From positions 434,001-498,000 of the forward strand of contig NZ_JYLH01000002.1 in NCBI RefSeq assembly GCF_001439685.1: a DNA stretch of 64,000 bases, given 5' to 3'. A program made the position numbers and the translations under genes. Positions 1 to 8,573 of this stretch are shown piece by piece. The notes under the pieces are model-generated. The model was not told where the DNA came from and ran no database searches. It was given only the letters and a program-made list of their open reading frames with translations. Every line of letters begins with the position of its first letter. Within the stretch, counting starts at the first letter, position 1. Source of the stretch: Pseudomonas libanensis. GTDB taxonomy: Bacteria; Pseudomonadota; Gammaproteobacteria; Pseudomonadales; Pseudomonadaceae.

Positions 1-201
1 CGGGCGCAGTTCCACCTGATCGATGGCGGTCAACGAACCGGTGTACTCGACAAACGGCGTCACCGCCCGCGCAACCACCTCGGCCACCGGCACACCGGGC
101 GGCTTGGCGGCCGCAGCCGGCGGCGCGTTATCTGTGCATCCGCCCAGCGTCAACACCACGGCCATTGCCCCGGTGATCAGGCTTATTGGTTTGGCGTACA
201 T
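1..201 (-). CDS. RND efflux periplasmic adaptor (membrane fusion protein), N-terminus only
   Basis: Reads in from the minus strand and runs off the left edge, so only 67 residues are visible. The start is an ATG at 201 preceded by a GGAGGGTGAACG ribosome site. The N-terminus is a lipoprotein signal: a hydrophobic stretch ends in a lipobox with Cys at residue 22, followed by an Ala/Pro-rich linker. The segment after it (PVAEVVARAVTPFVEYTGSL, then a VELRP-type stretch) is the usual start of the HlyD/AcrA beta-barrel region of tripartite efflux adaptors. Such a protein joins an inner-membrane RND pump to an outer-membrane channel. The partner genes lie outside the window. The family call is good; the substrate is unknown. 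Confidence 0.8.
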   Translation of the reverse strand, partial: MYAKPISLITGAMAVVLTLGGCTDNAPPAAAAKPPGVPVAEVVARAVTPFVEYTGSLTAIDQVELRP

Positions 202-387
202 CGTTCACCCTCCTTGGAATTTTCAAGACAAATCGACACTGGAGGTTTTTATCGGGCTTGCCACATTGGGAAGGTCAAGCGCTATAAAACCGGGAGGTGT
301 GTTTTTGTCTGGAGGGTGTTTGGAGCGAGGGCTGGGTGTGCAGTTTGGGAGATCTCGGCCTTTAGGCGCTTTGTTGTGGAAGGGGGC

Positions 388-968
388 GGTGCGACGATTC
401 GACTTGCCCTCGATGAGCATGGGTATCTACACAACTCTGACGTGCGACCGTCAGTAACCACGATGCGAAGCGAGCCGCTCTTGATCTTGCTCTGCTTTTG
501 ATCTCAGGCGCCCCGTCAAACCACGCTGGCCGGAATTCGACAGGGATTTGGGGGGTAAACCGGCAGGGATGCCGGTTTAGCCGCCCCGCGCCATGGATGG
601 CGCGTGGCGGCGGCCCCCCAAATCCCTGTCGGATTACGGGCACACCGAGCCTAGGCGAGGTGCCGAGTGGTGGGGCAAGAGCGTTTGGTTACTTTGCGCT
701 TTTCAAAGTGACCCGCCGTAAGGGCGGAACCAATAGCGGCCGTCACCTAAACAATGGATATGTACTCGATCCAACCGAACATCCTGGTCGGCTGTGAGGC
801 CTATATCGGGAGCAAGCCCCCTCCCACATTTGGACCGAGACCGTCAGTTAGATACTGGTCGGCTGTGAGGCCGCCATCGGGGGCAAGCCCCCTCCCACAG
901 GGGCCGGCGGCGGACCAGAAGTCGTCTAGATACCCATGCTCATCGGGGGCAAGTCGAATCGTCGCACC
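388..968. repeat. Composite inverted-repeat element, copy 1
   Basis: A 581-bp unit bracketed by arms of about 54 bp in inverted orientation (388-441 and 915-968, a few mismatches). The arms contain GATGAGCATGGGTATCTA and its complement. Inside is a core (462-716) that recurs at 4221-4470 and 41302-41560, followed by two tandem modules of 71 bp that each carry a REP (805-827, 876-898). The core contains a nested palindrome (538-631). It lies between the start of the efflux adaptor and the 3' end of the DUF3995 gene. The rest of the gap (202-387) shows nothing I recognise. ORFs inside are not conserved in frame among copies and I do not call them. Confidence 0.85.
538..631. repeat. Nested palindrome able to form a three-way junction
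   Basis: Outer arms of 18 bp pair perfectly (538-555 with 614-631; CGACAGGGATTTGGGGGG). They enclose two adjacent hairpins: 556-565 with 570-579 (10 bp, GGGA loop) and 580-593 with 598-611 (14 bp, one mismatch, TGGA loop). Almost every base is used, so the DNA could extrude as a cruciform or the RNA could fold into a compact three-way junction. Copies at about 4278-4375 and 41378-41475 keep both inner hairpins, while their outer arms have mismatches or G-U-compatible changes. Confidence 0.75.
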
Positions 969-990
969 ACCCACATTGGAGCTGAGACGA

Positions 991-1428
991 TCAGGTCCAG
1001 GCCACCACCAACAGCCCGGCGCCCAACACCAGGCACAGCGGCGAGTAGACGTAGGTATCCAGGCGCGCAAACCGGGAGCCGCCGACTTTCTTGAAAAACC
1101 CCACCAGCTCCGAATCGCCAATCGCCCTGGCAAACATCAGCACCGCAATCGCACTGATGCCCCACTGCAACGCCCCATGGGACACCGGCGTGAAATACAA
1201 CCCGGCGCGCAGGCAAACGAGCAAGGCAATTGCCACCAACCCCATAGCGACCAGAAAGGTGCCCAGCGACGAGGGCTTGAACGCCGGTCGCGGCCCACTG
1301 GCAAATTCGCCGGGCAGTTGCGGAATCGCCGCCAGGCTACCGAATTTGCCGCCAGCGGCCCAGTAAAGATGCACCATGCTGATAAAGGTAAAAACCCCGA
1401 CAATCCATCGCGCAATGACAAAACTCAT
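991..1428 (-). CDS. DUF3995 family membrane protein
   Basis: A protein of 145 residues with four hydrophobic segments (roughly residues 5-20, 55-75, 85-105 and 127-144). The motif HLYWAAGG near the N-terminus, an AIPQLPGE stretch and a following KPSSLGTFLVAMGL fit the small DUF3995 family of predicted inner-membrane proteins. The ATG at 1428 has GGAG 8 bases upstream. No biochemical role is known for the family. It stands alone on this strand; the next gene upstream is divergent. Confidence 0.7.
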   Translation of the reverse strand: MSFVIARWIVGVFTFISMVHLYWAAGGKFGSLAAIPQLPGEFASGPRPAFKPSSLGTFLVAMGLVAIALLVCLRAGLYFTPVSHGALQWGISAIAVLMFARAIGDSELVGFFKKVGGSRFARLDTYVYSPLCLVLGAGLLVVAWT

Positions 1429-1521
1429 GGCGCACGCTCCCGAAAAATGTGGGAATCAGGATAGTCGCCCTGAGATTTTTTGCAGGCATTTCGTCGGCGG
1501 CTGATGGTAAAGTGCCGCCCC

Positions 1522-1911
1522 ATGAAACTCGCCCGTGCCGACCGCTCGCTCATTGCCTGGATGCTTTACTGCTGCGTCCTGTTCAATGTGTTCGCCTGCA
1601 GCATTGGCCACGGGCAAATGGTGGGCATGCAGCTCAACGGCATCAGCGGCCAGTTCTGCACCGTGGACCCGCGTACCCAGGCGCCCCTGCAAAACAACTC
1701 TACGGATGAGAACCTGCCAACGCTGTCGAAGGCGTTCGGTTGCCCGTTGTGTTCGACCGGCGGCATGGGCCCCGCGCTCAACAGCCACCTGAACGTGGCG
1801 GTTTTGCCACAACCCCACGCGCCGCCTGCGGCGGTCGTGCTCGCCGCTGACATTCCTGCCCGCTTCACCTGGCCCACGGCTAACCCGCGCGCGCCACCTG
1901 CCCTCGCCTGA
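1522..1911 (+). CDS. DUF2946-like small exported protein
   Basis: A 129-residue product with an N-terminal hydrophobic segment (about residues 9-25) and then a Cys-containing region (FACSIGHG, FCTVDP, CPLCSTGG). Its length, signal-like N-terminus and CPLC motif resemble DUF2946 proteins. These often sit beside TonB-dependent receptors, for example near copper receptor genes in pseudomonads. Here the receptor gene follows on the same strand after 94 bases. The start is uncertain: no strong ribosome site precedes the ATG at 1522, and an in-frame ATG exists at 1504. A role in metal handling is inference from context. Confidence 0.55.
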   Translation: MKLARADRSLIAWMLYCCVLFNVFACSIGHGQMVGMQLNGISGQFCTVDPRTQAPLQNNSTDENLPTLSKAFGCPLCSTGGMGPALNSHLNVAVLPQPHAPPAAVVLAADIPARFTWPTANPRAPPALA

Positions 1912-2005
1912 TCCCTGCGCTTTCTGATCTGCATTGCCGACCGTTTCCGTGAGGAAGACGGGCGGCCGTGCGTTTGTTTTCAAGCCAAGTTTTCAGGATT
2001 CAACC

Positions 2006-4132
2006 ATGAAACATCTACCCCTGCTGGCAGGCCTGTTCGGCTGCCTGCCTGTCTGCGCCCCTGCCCTTGAGCTGGCACCGACCACCATTGAAGGCGAGCA
2101 AAGCGTTGAGCCCGGGCTGGCCCTGGACCAACCCAGCGGTATGGCCTCGCGGCTGGGACTGAGCGTACGGGAAACCCCGGCCTCGGTCGCCATCGCCAAC
2201 CGCAACGATATCGAGCGCCATGGCGCCAAGACCTTCCGCGATGCGGCCAATACCCTGCCCGGCGTCAATGCCAGCGCGCCGCCCGGGTTCGGTGGGTTTG
2301 TATCGTACCGAGGGTTTACCAGCAGCCAGATTACCCAGATGTTCAACGGTATCAATGTTGCCACGGGCCTGGCGCGGCCAGTGGATGCGTGGATCTATGA
2401 CCGCGTCGAGCTGGTGGGCGGTCCTTCCTCCTTGATCAACGGCGCAGGCTCCGTGGGCGGCTCGCTGAACTACGTGACCAAGCTGGCGAGTCGTGAGGAA
2501 CAAGCTGTCGAAGGCCAGTTGACCTATGGCAGCTACGACACCATGGGCATGGCGTTCGGCCTCAATCATGCGCTGACCGAGCCTGGCGCCGAGGTGCAGC
2601 ACTACGCACGCCTGGACGTGAGCCGCAACACCAACCACAGTTATATCGACCGCGATCAACGAGATGCCTGGAGCGTAGCGTTTTCGCTGCTCAGCGACTT
2701 GACCCCCGACCTGTCCCACACCCTGGCCCTGGAATATCAGGACGAGCAGGAAGACAGCCCCTATTGGGGCACACCGGTGCTCAACCCCAAGGCCGGCGAA
2801 CTTAAGATCGACAAGCACAACCGCTTCAACAACTACAACGTCGCCGACGGTCGTTACGAACAGCGCACGATCTGGGCACGGTCGATCATCGACTACCGGA
2901 TAAACGACAGCACCACACTGAAAAACACCCTTTATCACCTCGACAGCCAGCGCGACTACCGCAACCTGGAGACCTACCAGTACAACGCCGATAACAGCGC
3001 GGTGAACCGCTCGACCGCCTATCAGGTACGGCATCAGGGCCAACAGAACGGCAACCAGTTCGAACTGCGCCATGACAACAGGATTTTCGGCCTCTCCACC
3101 ACCTGGTCCGGCGGTTTTGAGTACAAGGTCAACAGCACCACCAACAGCCCCTTGAACGTGCCGGGAAAAAGTACCGTGGACCCGAACAACTATGACCCGG
3201 GACACTTCTATGCCATCCCCGGCACCCGCCCGGGTTTCGTCAAGGACAAGACCAACCAGGTGACCACCAAGGCATTGTTCGTGGAAAACCGCCTGGGGCT
3301 GACGGATAAGCTCTCGCTGCTGACCGGCCTGCGATATGACGCCATCGACATGGACGTGACCAACCACCGCACGGTCACCGCCACTAACCCACGGCACTTC
3401 AAGCGCAACTGGGAACCGCTGACGGGGCGTGTGGGCCTGACTTATCAGTTCATCCCGTCGGCCAATGTCTACGTGCAATACAGCACCGCCGTGGAACAGC
3501 CCAATACCACCACCCAGGTGTTCGACGTGTCCACCGGCAAGCAATGGGAGATCGGCAGCAAGTTTGATTACCTGAACGGTCGCGGTTCGGCAACGGTTGC
3601 GGCCTACAAGATCGAACGCAAGGACTTTGCCGTCACTGATCCGCTGGATCCAACCAACAGCATCCCGGTGGGCGCGCAGTCGTCCAAGGGCATCGAATTG
3701 GCCAGCTCACTGCGTATCACGCCAAGGTTGCTGGCTGAAGGCAACTTCGCCTGGGTAGACGCCGAGTACGATGAGTTCAATGAGAAAATGGCCAGTGGCG
3801 CCGTGGTGTCACGCAAGGGCAATACGCCGACCAACGTGCCCAGGCGCGTGGGCAACCTGTGGCTGACCTATGATTTCTCCGAGGATTGGCAAGGGGGTGT
3901 GGATGCGCGGTATGTCGCCCAGGTGTATGCGGATAATGCCAATACCCAGACGGTGCCGGCCTACACGCTGTTTGGCACCTTCCTGCGCTACCGGCTGGAC
4001 GCCCACACCTCGGTGACCGGACGCGTGCGCAACTTGACCAATGAGGTGTATGCCGAGTTTGCCCATGTGTCGCCGGCGTATTACCTGGGTTCGCCGAGAA
4101 CGTTTGAGGTCGCAATACAAACCCGCTTCTAA
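2006..4132 (+). CDS. TonB-dependent outer-membrane receptor, siderophore type
   Basis: A 708-residue outer-membrane receptor. The chosen ATG at 2006 gives a classic signal peptide (MKHLPLLAGLFGCLPVCAPA). The plug domain follows at about residues 55-190, with ETPASVAIANRNDIE, ANTLPGVNAS, a DRVELVGGPSSL motif and GAGSVGGSLNYVTK. A long 22-strand-type beta barrel ends in a terminal Phe (VAIQTRF). It imports a ligand across the outer membrane using TonB-ExbBD energy. Such plugs are typical of siderophore receptors, and the DUF2946 neighbour also leaves a metal such as copper possible. No clear Fur box was found upstream. The ligand cannot be read from the sequence. Confidence 0.9.
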   Translation: MKHLPLLAGLFGCLPVCAPALELAPTTIEGEQSVEPGLALDQPSGMASRLGLSVRETPASVAIANRNDIERHGAKTFRDAANTLPGVNASAPPGFGGFVSYRGFTSSQITQMFNGINVATGLARPVDAWIYDRVELVGGPSSLINGAGSVGGSLNYVTKLASREEQAVEGQLTYGSYDTMGMAFGLNHALTEPGAEVQHYARLDVSRNTNHSYIDRDQRDAWSVAFSLLSDLTPDLSHTLALEYQDEQEDSPYWGTPVLNPKAGELKIDKHNRFNNYNVADGRYEQRTIWARSIIDYRINDSTTLKNTLYHLDSQRDYRNLETYQYNADNSAVNRSTAYQVRHQGQQNGNQFELRHDNRIFGLSTTWSGGFEYKVNSTTNSPLNVPGKSTVDPNNYDPGHFYAIPGTRPGFVKDKTNQVTTKALFVENRLGLTDKLSLLTGLRYDAIDMDVTNHRTVTATNPRHFKRNWEPLTGRVGLTYQFIPSANVYVQYSTAVEQPNTTTQVFDVSTGKQWEIGSKFDYLNGRGSATVAAYKIERKDFAVTDPLDPTNSIPVGAQSSKGIELASSLRITPRLLAEGNFAWVDAEYDEFNEKMASGAVVSRKGNTPTNVPRRVGNLWLTYDFSEDWQGGVDARYVAQVYADNANTQTVPAYTLFGTFLRYRLDAHTSVTGRVRNLTNEVYAEFAHVSPAYYLGSPRTFEVAIQTRF

Positions 4133-4152
4133 ATCTGGAATGCAAAAAAATT

Positions 4153-4825
4153 GTGGGAGGGGGCTTGCCCCCGATGAGCATAGGTATCTACACAACTCTG
4201 TAGCGCTCAACGGTAACCACGATGCGAAGCGAGCCGCTCTTGATCTTGATCTCAGGCGCCCCGTTAAACCACGCTGGCCGGAATTCGACAGGGATTTGGG
4301 GGGTAAACCGGCAGGGATGCCGGTTTAGCCGCCCCGCGCCATGGATGGCGCGTGGCGGCGGCCCCCCAAATCACTGGCGGATTACGGGCACACCGAGCCT
4401 AGGCGAGGTGCCGAGTGGTGGGGCAAGAGCCCTTTGGTTACTTTGGGGCTCTTTTCCAAAGTGACCCGCTGTCAGAGCGGAACCCTAAGTGGCCGTTACC
4501 GCAGGAATGGATATGTACCCGGTATAGCTGTGTCGCCTGTCAGGCCGCCTTCGCGAGCAAGCCCGCTCCCACAGTTTGATTGCGGGGTGTCAGGTAGATT
4601 GGCATCGGCTGGCAGGCCGTCATCGCAGGCAAGCCAGCTCCCACATTTGGATCGCGGTGCGTCAGCTAGATCAGCGTCGGCTGTCAGGCCGTCACGGGAG
4701 CAAGCTCCCTCGCCACAGATTTAGCCTCGTGCCGAAGTTGTGTAGATACCTATGCCCCGATGAGGGAGTGTCAGTCAATTCATCTGTGACTGACCCTCCG
4801 CTATCGGGAGCAAGCCCCCTCCCAC
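4153..4825. repeat. Composite REP-bracketed element, copy 2
   Basis: A 673-bp unit filling the gap between two convergent genes. It begins and ends with oppositely oriented REPs (4153-4175 and 4803-4825). Just inside the left REP is TAGGTATCTACACAAC (4181-4196), with its complement at 4737-4752. The core (4221-4470) matches copies at 462-716 and 41302-41560. After the core come three REP-like modules of about 70 bp with differing palindromes (around 4550, 4622 and 4693). Short frames inside are not maintained between copies and are not called as genes. Confidence 0.85.
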
Positions 4826-4858
4826 ATGTTGATCTCCATCAAGTAGAGACACTGTCTA

Positions 4859-5866
4859 TTACTTGAGGGCCGACTCAACTTTTTGTGCAACATCATCGGT
4901 CAACCACGCCTTCCACACCTCAGGATGCTCCTTGAGGAACACCTGGGCCACGTCCCGCGGTGCCGTGTGGTTCTCGCTCATCTTCGCCAGCGCTTTGTTA
5001 AGCGGCTCGATGGGAAACTCGACCTTCTCGAAGAACTGGGCAATCTGCGGATGTTCCTGCTGGAACGGCGTCGATACGCCAATGCTCAATTTGGATGCCA
5101 ACGAGCGCGTGGGCTTGGGGTCAGGGTTGTTCGCATCGGTCAGGGTCTTCCACGCATCGGCATCAAACGGTGGTTCTTCCAACTGGATCAATTTATAGCG
5201 CCCCATCAACGGGGTCGGCGACCAATAGTAGAACAGCACTGGCTTGCCCCGGCGGATCGAAGACGCAATCTCCGCATCCAACGCCGCGCCCGAACCGCTG
5301 CGGAAGTTCACGTAGCTATCGTCGAGGCCATACGCCTTGAGCTTCTGCTTGTTGACCACTTCGGAGGTCCAGCCGATGGGGCTGTTAAGAAAGCGACCTT
5401 TGCCTGGTGATTCCGGGTCCTTGAACACATCCTTGTAGCGCGCCAGGTCCTTGACGCTTTTCAGGTCCGGAGCCAGCGGCTTGAGGTTTTTCGACGGGTC
5501 ACCCTTGACCACGTACTCCGGCACCCACCAGCCTTCGGTGGCGCCTTTGACTGTATCTCCAAGGCCTACCACTTTGCCTTCGGCTTCGGCCTTGACCCAC
5601 ACCGGACTGCGACCAGCCCATTCTTCCCCAATCACCTGAATATCGTTCTTGGCCAGGGCGGTTTCCAGGGTGATGGTGGTACCGGGCAAAGTGTCGGTAG
5701 GCAGGTCATAACCCTTCTCGACGATAAAGCGCAGTATTTCAGTGATCAGGCTGCCGCTTTCCCAGTTCAGGTCGGCAAAATGCACCGGTGCCTGGGCAGC
5801 CGAGACCGGCAATGACAGGCTCAAGGCCGTCAAGGACGCTGCCAACAGTGATTTCAATCCCTTCAT
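4859..5866 (-). CDS. Glycine betaine/proline-type ABC transporter substrate-binding protein
   Basis: A 335-residue periplasmic binding protein of the OpuAC/ProX family. The start is the ATG at 5866 with GAGG 8 bases upstream; a GTG nine bases earlier is less likely. A signal peptide (MKGLKSLLAASLTALSLSLP) ending near VSAAQA is followed by the mature start VHFADLNWESGSL, typical of the family. IGEEWAGRSPVW, the EGWWVPEYV motif and the ARYKDVFKDPES segment support a quaternary-amine ligand. No permease or ATPase gene is adjacent, so it is an orphan binding protein that would rely on a distant transporter. Ligand (betaine, choline, carnitine) undetermined. Confidence 0.85.
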   Translation of the reverse strand: MKGLKSLLAASLTALSLSLPVSAAQAPVHFADLNWESGSLITEILRFIVEKGYDLPTDTLPGTTITLETALAKNDIQVIGEEWAGRSPVWVKAEAEGKVVGLGDTVKGATEGWWVPEYVVKGDPSKNLKPLAPDLKSVKDLARYKDVFKDPESPGKGRFLNSPIGWTSEVVNKQKLKAYGLDDSYVNFRSGSGAALDAEIASSIRRGKPVLFYYWSPTPLMGRYKLIQLEEPPFDADAWKTLTDANNPDPKPTRSLASKLSIGVSTPFQQEHPQIAQFFEKVEFPIEPLNKALAKMSENHTAPRDVAQVFLKEHPEVWKAWLTDDVAQKVESALK

Positions 5867-5995
5867 GCGTTGCACCTCGCGTCTTCACAGTCATGGCGAA
5901 CGGCTTGCCGCCAATGCGCGAAGCCTCTGAATAGTTAAGTCAACGCAACTGTAGTAGAGGTTCCGGAACAGATCGGTACACGAAGTATTTATCGG

Positions 5996-6466
5996 TTATT
6001 CGCTGGCCTTGAAGGTAACCAGTTCGCCCTTGCGCCATTTGGCGGCCTTGCCGGTCACGGCTTTGAGGGTCTTGGTCAGGCCTTCCTGCAATTGTTCATG
6101 GGCGGCAAATACCAGCATCACGCTGTGGCCTTCCTTGAACACAATGCCCTGGCCCTCGGCCGACGAAACAAAGGCGTAATCGCCCAACCCATACACGGTC
6201 AACTTGATATCGCGAAACTTGAGTTCGAACTTGCCACCTTCGCGGCTGGGTAGCACCGCCGCACGGAAATGGTCGCCCACCTTGAGCTCCAGGCGTGGTT
6301 TGTCATCCACGACCAGCGCCGTTTCGGTATCGATCTCGGCGATATAGATACCTTCTGGCGTTTGTTCGGTGACGTAGACAAACCGCGATTGAAACTGCTT
6401 GACCAACTTTGCGCGCAAATCACCCAGCACGAATAACGCGTGCATATCCAGATTACTGACTGCCAA
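5996..6466 (-). CDS. Conserved hypothetical protein, 156 residues
   Basis: Not assigned to a named family. The product is soluble, without signal peptide or membrane segment, and mixed alpha/beta by composition. The best start is a TTG at 6466, which has GGGGA about 7 bases upstream; an ATG at 6445 (MHALF) is the alternative but has a weak ribosome site. The phrase FVYVTEQTPEGIYIAEIDTE and a Lys-rich C-terminus (KAVTGKAAKWRKGE) are its most recognisable parts. It stands alone, preceded by a long gap. Confidence 0.65.
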   Translation of the reverse strand: MAVSNLDMHALFVLGDLRAKLVKQFQSRFVYVTEQTPEGIYIAEIDTETALVVDDKPRLELKVGDHFRAAVLPSREGGKFELKFRDIKLTVYGLGDYAFVSSAEGQGIVFKEGHSVMLVFAAHEQLQEGLTKTLKAVTGKAAKWRKGELVTFKASE

Positions 6467-6834
6467 GGAAACGTCCCCACATCAAAAAAGCGCTGGCCGC
6501 TGAAGCGGGCAACACAAAAAACGGCCGTTACGGCACGATCACCCATTCGTTAAAAACTGAAGATAACCTACAAGGCTGGTACATACAGCCGCGGTGGACC
6601 TCAATCAAGGTCATCCGGTAGCACAGCAAATCACAGGTTTAGCGACCCGAGAATACAAGTCGAGCAACTTCGGAGAATAACCCAACCGAAAATGCAGTTT
6701 TCCGACGCCCGAAACAAAAAAAAACCAAGGCATGGAACCAGTCGCGAACTGCCGACGACAATACTAAAACAGCAACCCGGGTTAAACCACCCGAAACGCC
6801 ACTGAAAGGCCAACGAGATCGACAGGAGCTGAGC
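6467..6834. other. Intergenic region without recognised feature
   Basis: A 368-bp gap between divergent genes. I see an A-rich tract (about 6713-6723) and no REP, terminator hairpin or convincing ORF. It presumably holds the promoters of the two flanking small genes. Confidence 0.4.
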
Positions 6835-7110
6835 ATGCAACGACGTCCACACGACGCTGCGTCTTTCCACAAGCGTTCATCATGGTCAGAGGAACGCCAA
6901 TACTACTGCCTGCATAACGCTGATGGGTACTCGAACTCGGTCATTTATCAAGTTGTACCGGCTGGGAAGAATTTTTTCCACATCCTTGAAGTGCCTAGTG
7001 GCCGGATCAAGGGGTTTCGCAGCGATCATAACAAGGCCTGCGAACTGGCCAAAACCCTGGAAGCCAAGTTGCAAGCCCTGTGTAACACACTCGTTTCGTC
7101 ACCTGGATGA
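6835..7110 (+). CDS. Small hypothetical protein, 91 residues
   Basis: The ATG is preceded by AGGAG 7 bases upstream, a strong ribosome site. The product is soluble and basic, with WSEERQYYCLHNADGYSNSV near residue 17 and a predicted helical C-terminus (KACELAKTLEAKLQALC). I do not recognise a family. The stop is followed, partly overlapping in other frames, by another small gene on the same strand. Confidence 0.6.
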   Translation: MQRRPHDAASFHKRSSWSEERQYYCLHNADGYSNSVIYQVVPAGKNFFHILEVPSGRIKGFRSDHNKACELAKTLEAKLQALCNTLVSSPG

Positions 7111-7220
7111 CTTTACCGCGCCGTCGCCCTTCAACAACTGCCATACTGGCCCGTCCATTGAAGTTTGCCCCCTGCGGGTCAGGTTTCATCAGTGCAGTTA
7201 CCTTGAAGGGAAGGCTATAC

Positions 7221-7451
7221 GTGACGGAATTTGATATTGGCGAATTTTTTATCCACGGCGATGCCAGGGAAGTAGACGGAGAGTTTCAAGCAGTTATCGT
7301 AATGCGTGCCAAACCACCCTTGACCACCGTCACTACGCATCAGGTAGAAAAGGACCGCTGGTTCAAAACCGTGGACGCCGCTGCCAGTGCCGCGAAGGAC
7401 GCTGCCAAGGCGCTCAAGGCAGCCGTGGATTCAGGGGCGCTCACCTCCTGA
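7221..7451 (+). CDS. Small hypothetical protein, 76 residues
   Basis: Chosen start is the GTG at 7221, with AAGGGAAGG upstream. The open frame extends back to 7107, but that part has no ribosome site and reads like noise. The product (VTEFDIGEFFIHGDAREVDG...) is a short alpha/beta segment followed by an Ala/Lys helix (AASAAKDAAKALKAAV). No family recognised. It sits in a run of small same-strand genes (6835-7763) and may be cotranscribed with them. Confidence 0.5.
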   Translation: MTEFDIGEFFIHGDAREVDGEFQAVIVMRAKPPLTTVTTHQVEKDRWFKTVDAAASAAKDAAKALKAAVDSGALTS

Positions 7452-7520
7452 CAATCTGATAGAACTCTGCCGCGCCCCAAGCCTCCCATGCATACACACC
7501 TGAACTGCATGGAGTACGAC

Positions 7521-7763
7521 ATGGACACCACCCCCCCCACGCTCGAAACCTTGTTCGATCAACTGGGCCTGGACTCGAGCCAGGAAGCCATCGAGCGCTT
7601 TACCGCCGAGCATCGCCTGCCGGATGATGTCAAACTCATCGACGCACCGTTCTGGAGCGAACAACAGGCGAGTTTCCTCAGGGAACAATTGCATGTAGAT
7701 GCCGAATGGGCGCCTGCGGTGGATGACCTCAACGCACTGTTGCACGAATCGCCCAAGGAATAA
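7521..7763 (+). CDS. DUF2789 domain protein
   Basis: An 80-residue acidic helical protein. MDTTPPTLETLFDQLGLDSS, then LPDDVKLIDAPFWSEQQA and FLREQLHVDAEWAPAVDDLN, are the hallmarks of DUF2789, a small gammaproteobacterial family of unknown function. The ATG has GGAG 6 bases upstream. It ends one base before the stop of the convergent gene at 7765. Confidence 0.8.
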   Translation: MDTTPPTLETLFDQLGLDSSQEAIERFTAEHRLPDDVKLIDAPFWSEQQASFLREQLHVDAEWAPAVDDLNALLHESPKE

Positions 7764-7764
7764 T

Positions 7765-7968
7765 TCAATGCAGGCTGTCTGACTGTTCCATGCGCAACAG
7801 CGCTTGCCAGGCAGTCCTGCACTCCTCGGCCTCATCGCGGCTGGCGAAGGCGGTACCGCGCTGCTCACCATTGAGCAATACCACCCAGCAAGCTTTCTGG
7901 CCCAGGGCACGCAGGGTCTCAGGTACGCCACTGCCGATCATTACGGCCACATCGACTTTGTTTTGCAT
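7765..7968 (-). CDS. Small hypothetical protein, 67 residues
   Basis: The start at 7968 (MQNKVDVAVMIGSGVPETLR) has GGAG 6 bases upstream; a longer frame to 7986 lacks support. The composition (WVVLLNGEQRGTAFASRDEAEECRTAWQALL) suggests one beta hairpin and a long helix. No recognised family. It is convergent with the DUF2789 gene with virtually no gap. Confidence 0.55.
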   Translation of the reverse strand: MQNKVDVAVMIGSGVPETLRALGQKACWVVLLNGEQRGTAFASRDEAEECRTAWQALLRMEQSDSLH

Positions 7969-8168
7969 GGAGCTTCTCCGCAGCATTAGTTAGCTTGCTA
8001 ACAATGTTGGCCATGCTACGGTTTTATTCCAGTTGGAAAAAGCTATCTTCGGAATAGCTTCATTGCATTAACAGCAACAATCCACCGCGTCGGACGCGCC
8101 CGGATGCTGTCGCGATGCTGTTGCAGGCGGGGCGGCCGGCTCACTGGCAGGCGCCCCCCTCACCTGTG

Positions 8169-8573
8169 TCAGGCTTGACGCTGATGCTTGTCGATCTGTT
8201 CGTGGCGCTCTTGCGCTTCGATGCAGTACTTGGTGGTAGGGCTGATCAGCAGACGCTTGAGGCCGATAGGCTCGCCGCTGTCATCGCACCAGCCAAAGGA
8301 GTCTTCCTTGATACGCTCCAAGGCCCGCTCAAGCTGCGGCAGCATGCGCTGGTCGCGATCGATGGCATTTACCAGCCAGGTGCGCTCTTCTTCGACGGAA
8401 GCGGCGTCAGCCGGGTCGGCCGGGGTGTCCAGGCTTTCAATGGCGATGCGGTTCTGTTCAATGCGCTCGTGGTGTTCCACTTTCATGTCTTGCAGCAACT
8501 TCTCGAAAAAAGCGTGCTGTTCGGCATTCATGTAGTCATCCGCCGGCATGGCCAGCAACTTTTCCTTTGTCAT
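8169..8573 (-). CDS. DksA/TraR family regulator, zinc-independent DksA2 type
   Basis: A 134-residue protein: an N-terminal coiled coil (about residues 15-95, Glu/Arg-rich) followed by a C4-like finger region FGWCDDSGEPIGLKRLLISP and TTKYCIEAQERHE. Only two Cys are retained at the finger (C-x2... and ...YC), as in the DksA2 paralogue of P. aeruginosa (PA5536), which works without zinc. DksA proteins bind the RNA polymerase secondary channel and act with ppGpp. Start at the ATG at 8573; the upstream AGAG is a weak ribosome site. I did not find a clear Zur box, which would be expected if this is the zinc-starvation paralogue. Confidence 0.8.
   Translation of the reverse strand: MTKEKLLAMPADDYMNAEQHAFFEKLLQDMKVEHHERIEQNRIAIESLDTPADPADAASVEEERTWLVNAIDRDQRMLPQLERALERIKEDSFGWCDDSGEPIGLKRLLISPTTKYCIEAQERHEQIDKHQRQA

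Noticed and set aside
498..797. ORFs inside the composite elements (also at 4222-4464 and 41338-41556) giving similar short proteins
   Set aside because: They translate the repeat core itself. The frames end at different points in each copy, no ribosome site precedes them, and the same stretch is better explained by palindromes.
2015..3544. Long minus-strand frame (about 509 codons) opposite the TonB receptor
   Set aside because: A mirror frame of a high-GC gene: low-complexity Val/Gly/Arg composition, no family motif, no ribosome site; the plus strand has a complete known family.
4540..4720. Series of similar palindromes resembling a CRISPR array
   Set aside because: The repeats are REP-like modules with internal symmetry and variable sequence, spaced about 70 bp; no fixed repeat-spacer pattern and no cas gene.
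6631..6870. Minus-strand frame in the 6.5-6.8 kb gap
   Set aside because: Overlaps the start of a better supported gene, is Cys/Phe/Trp-rich and has no ribosome site.
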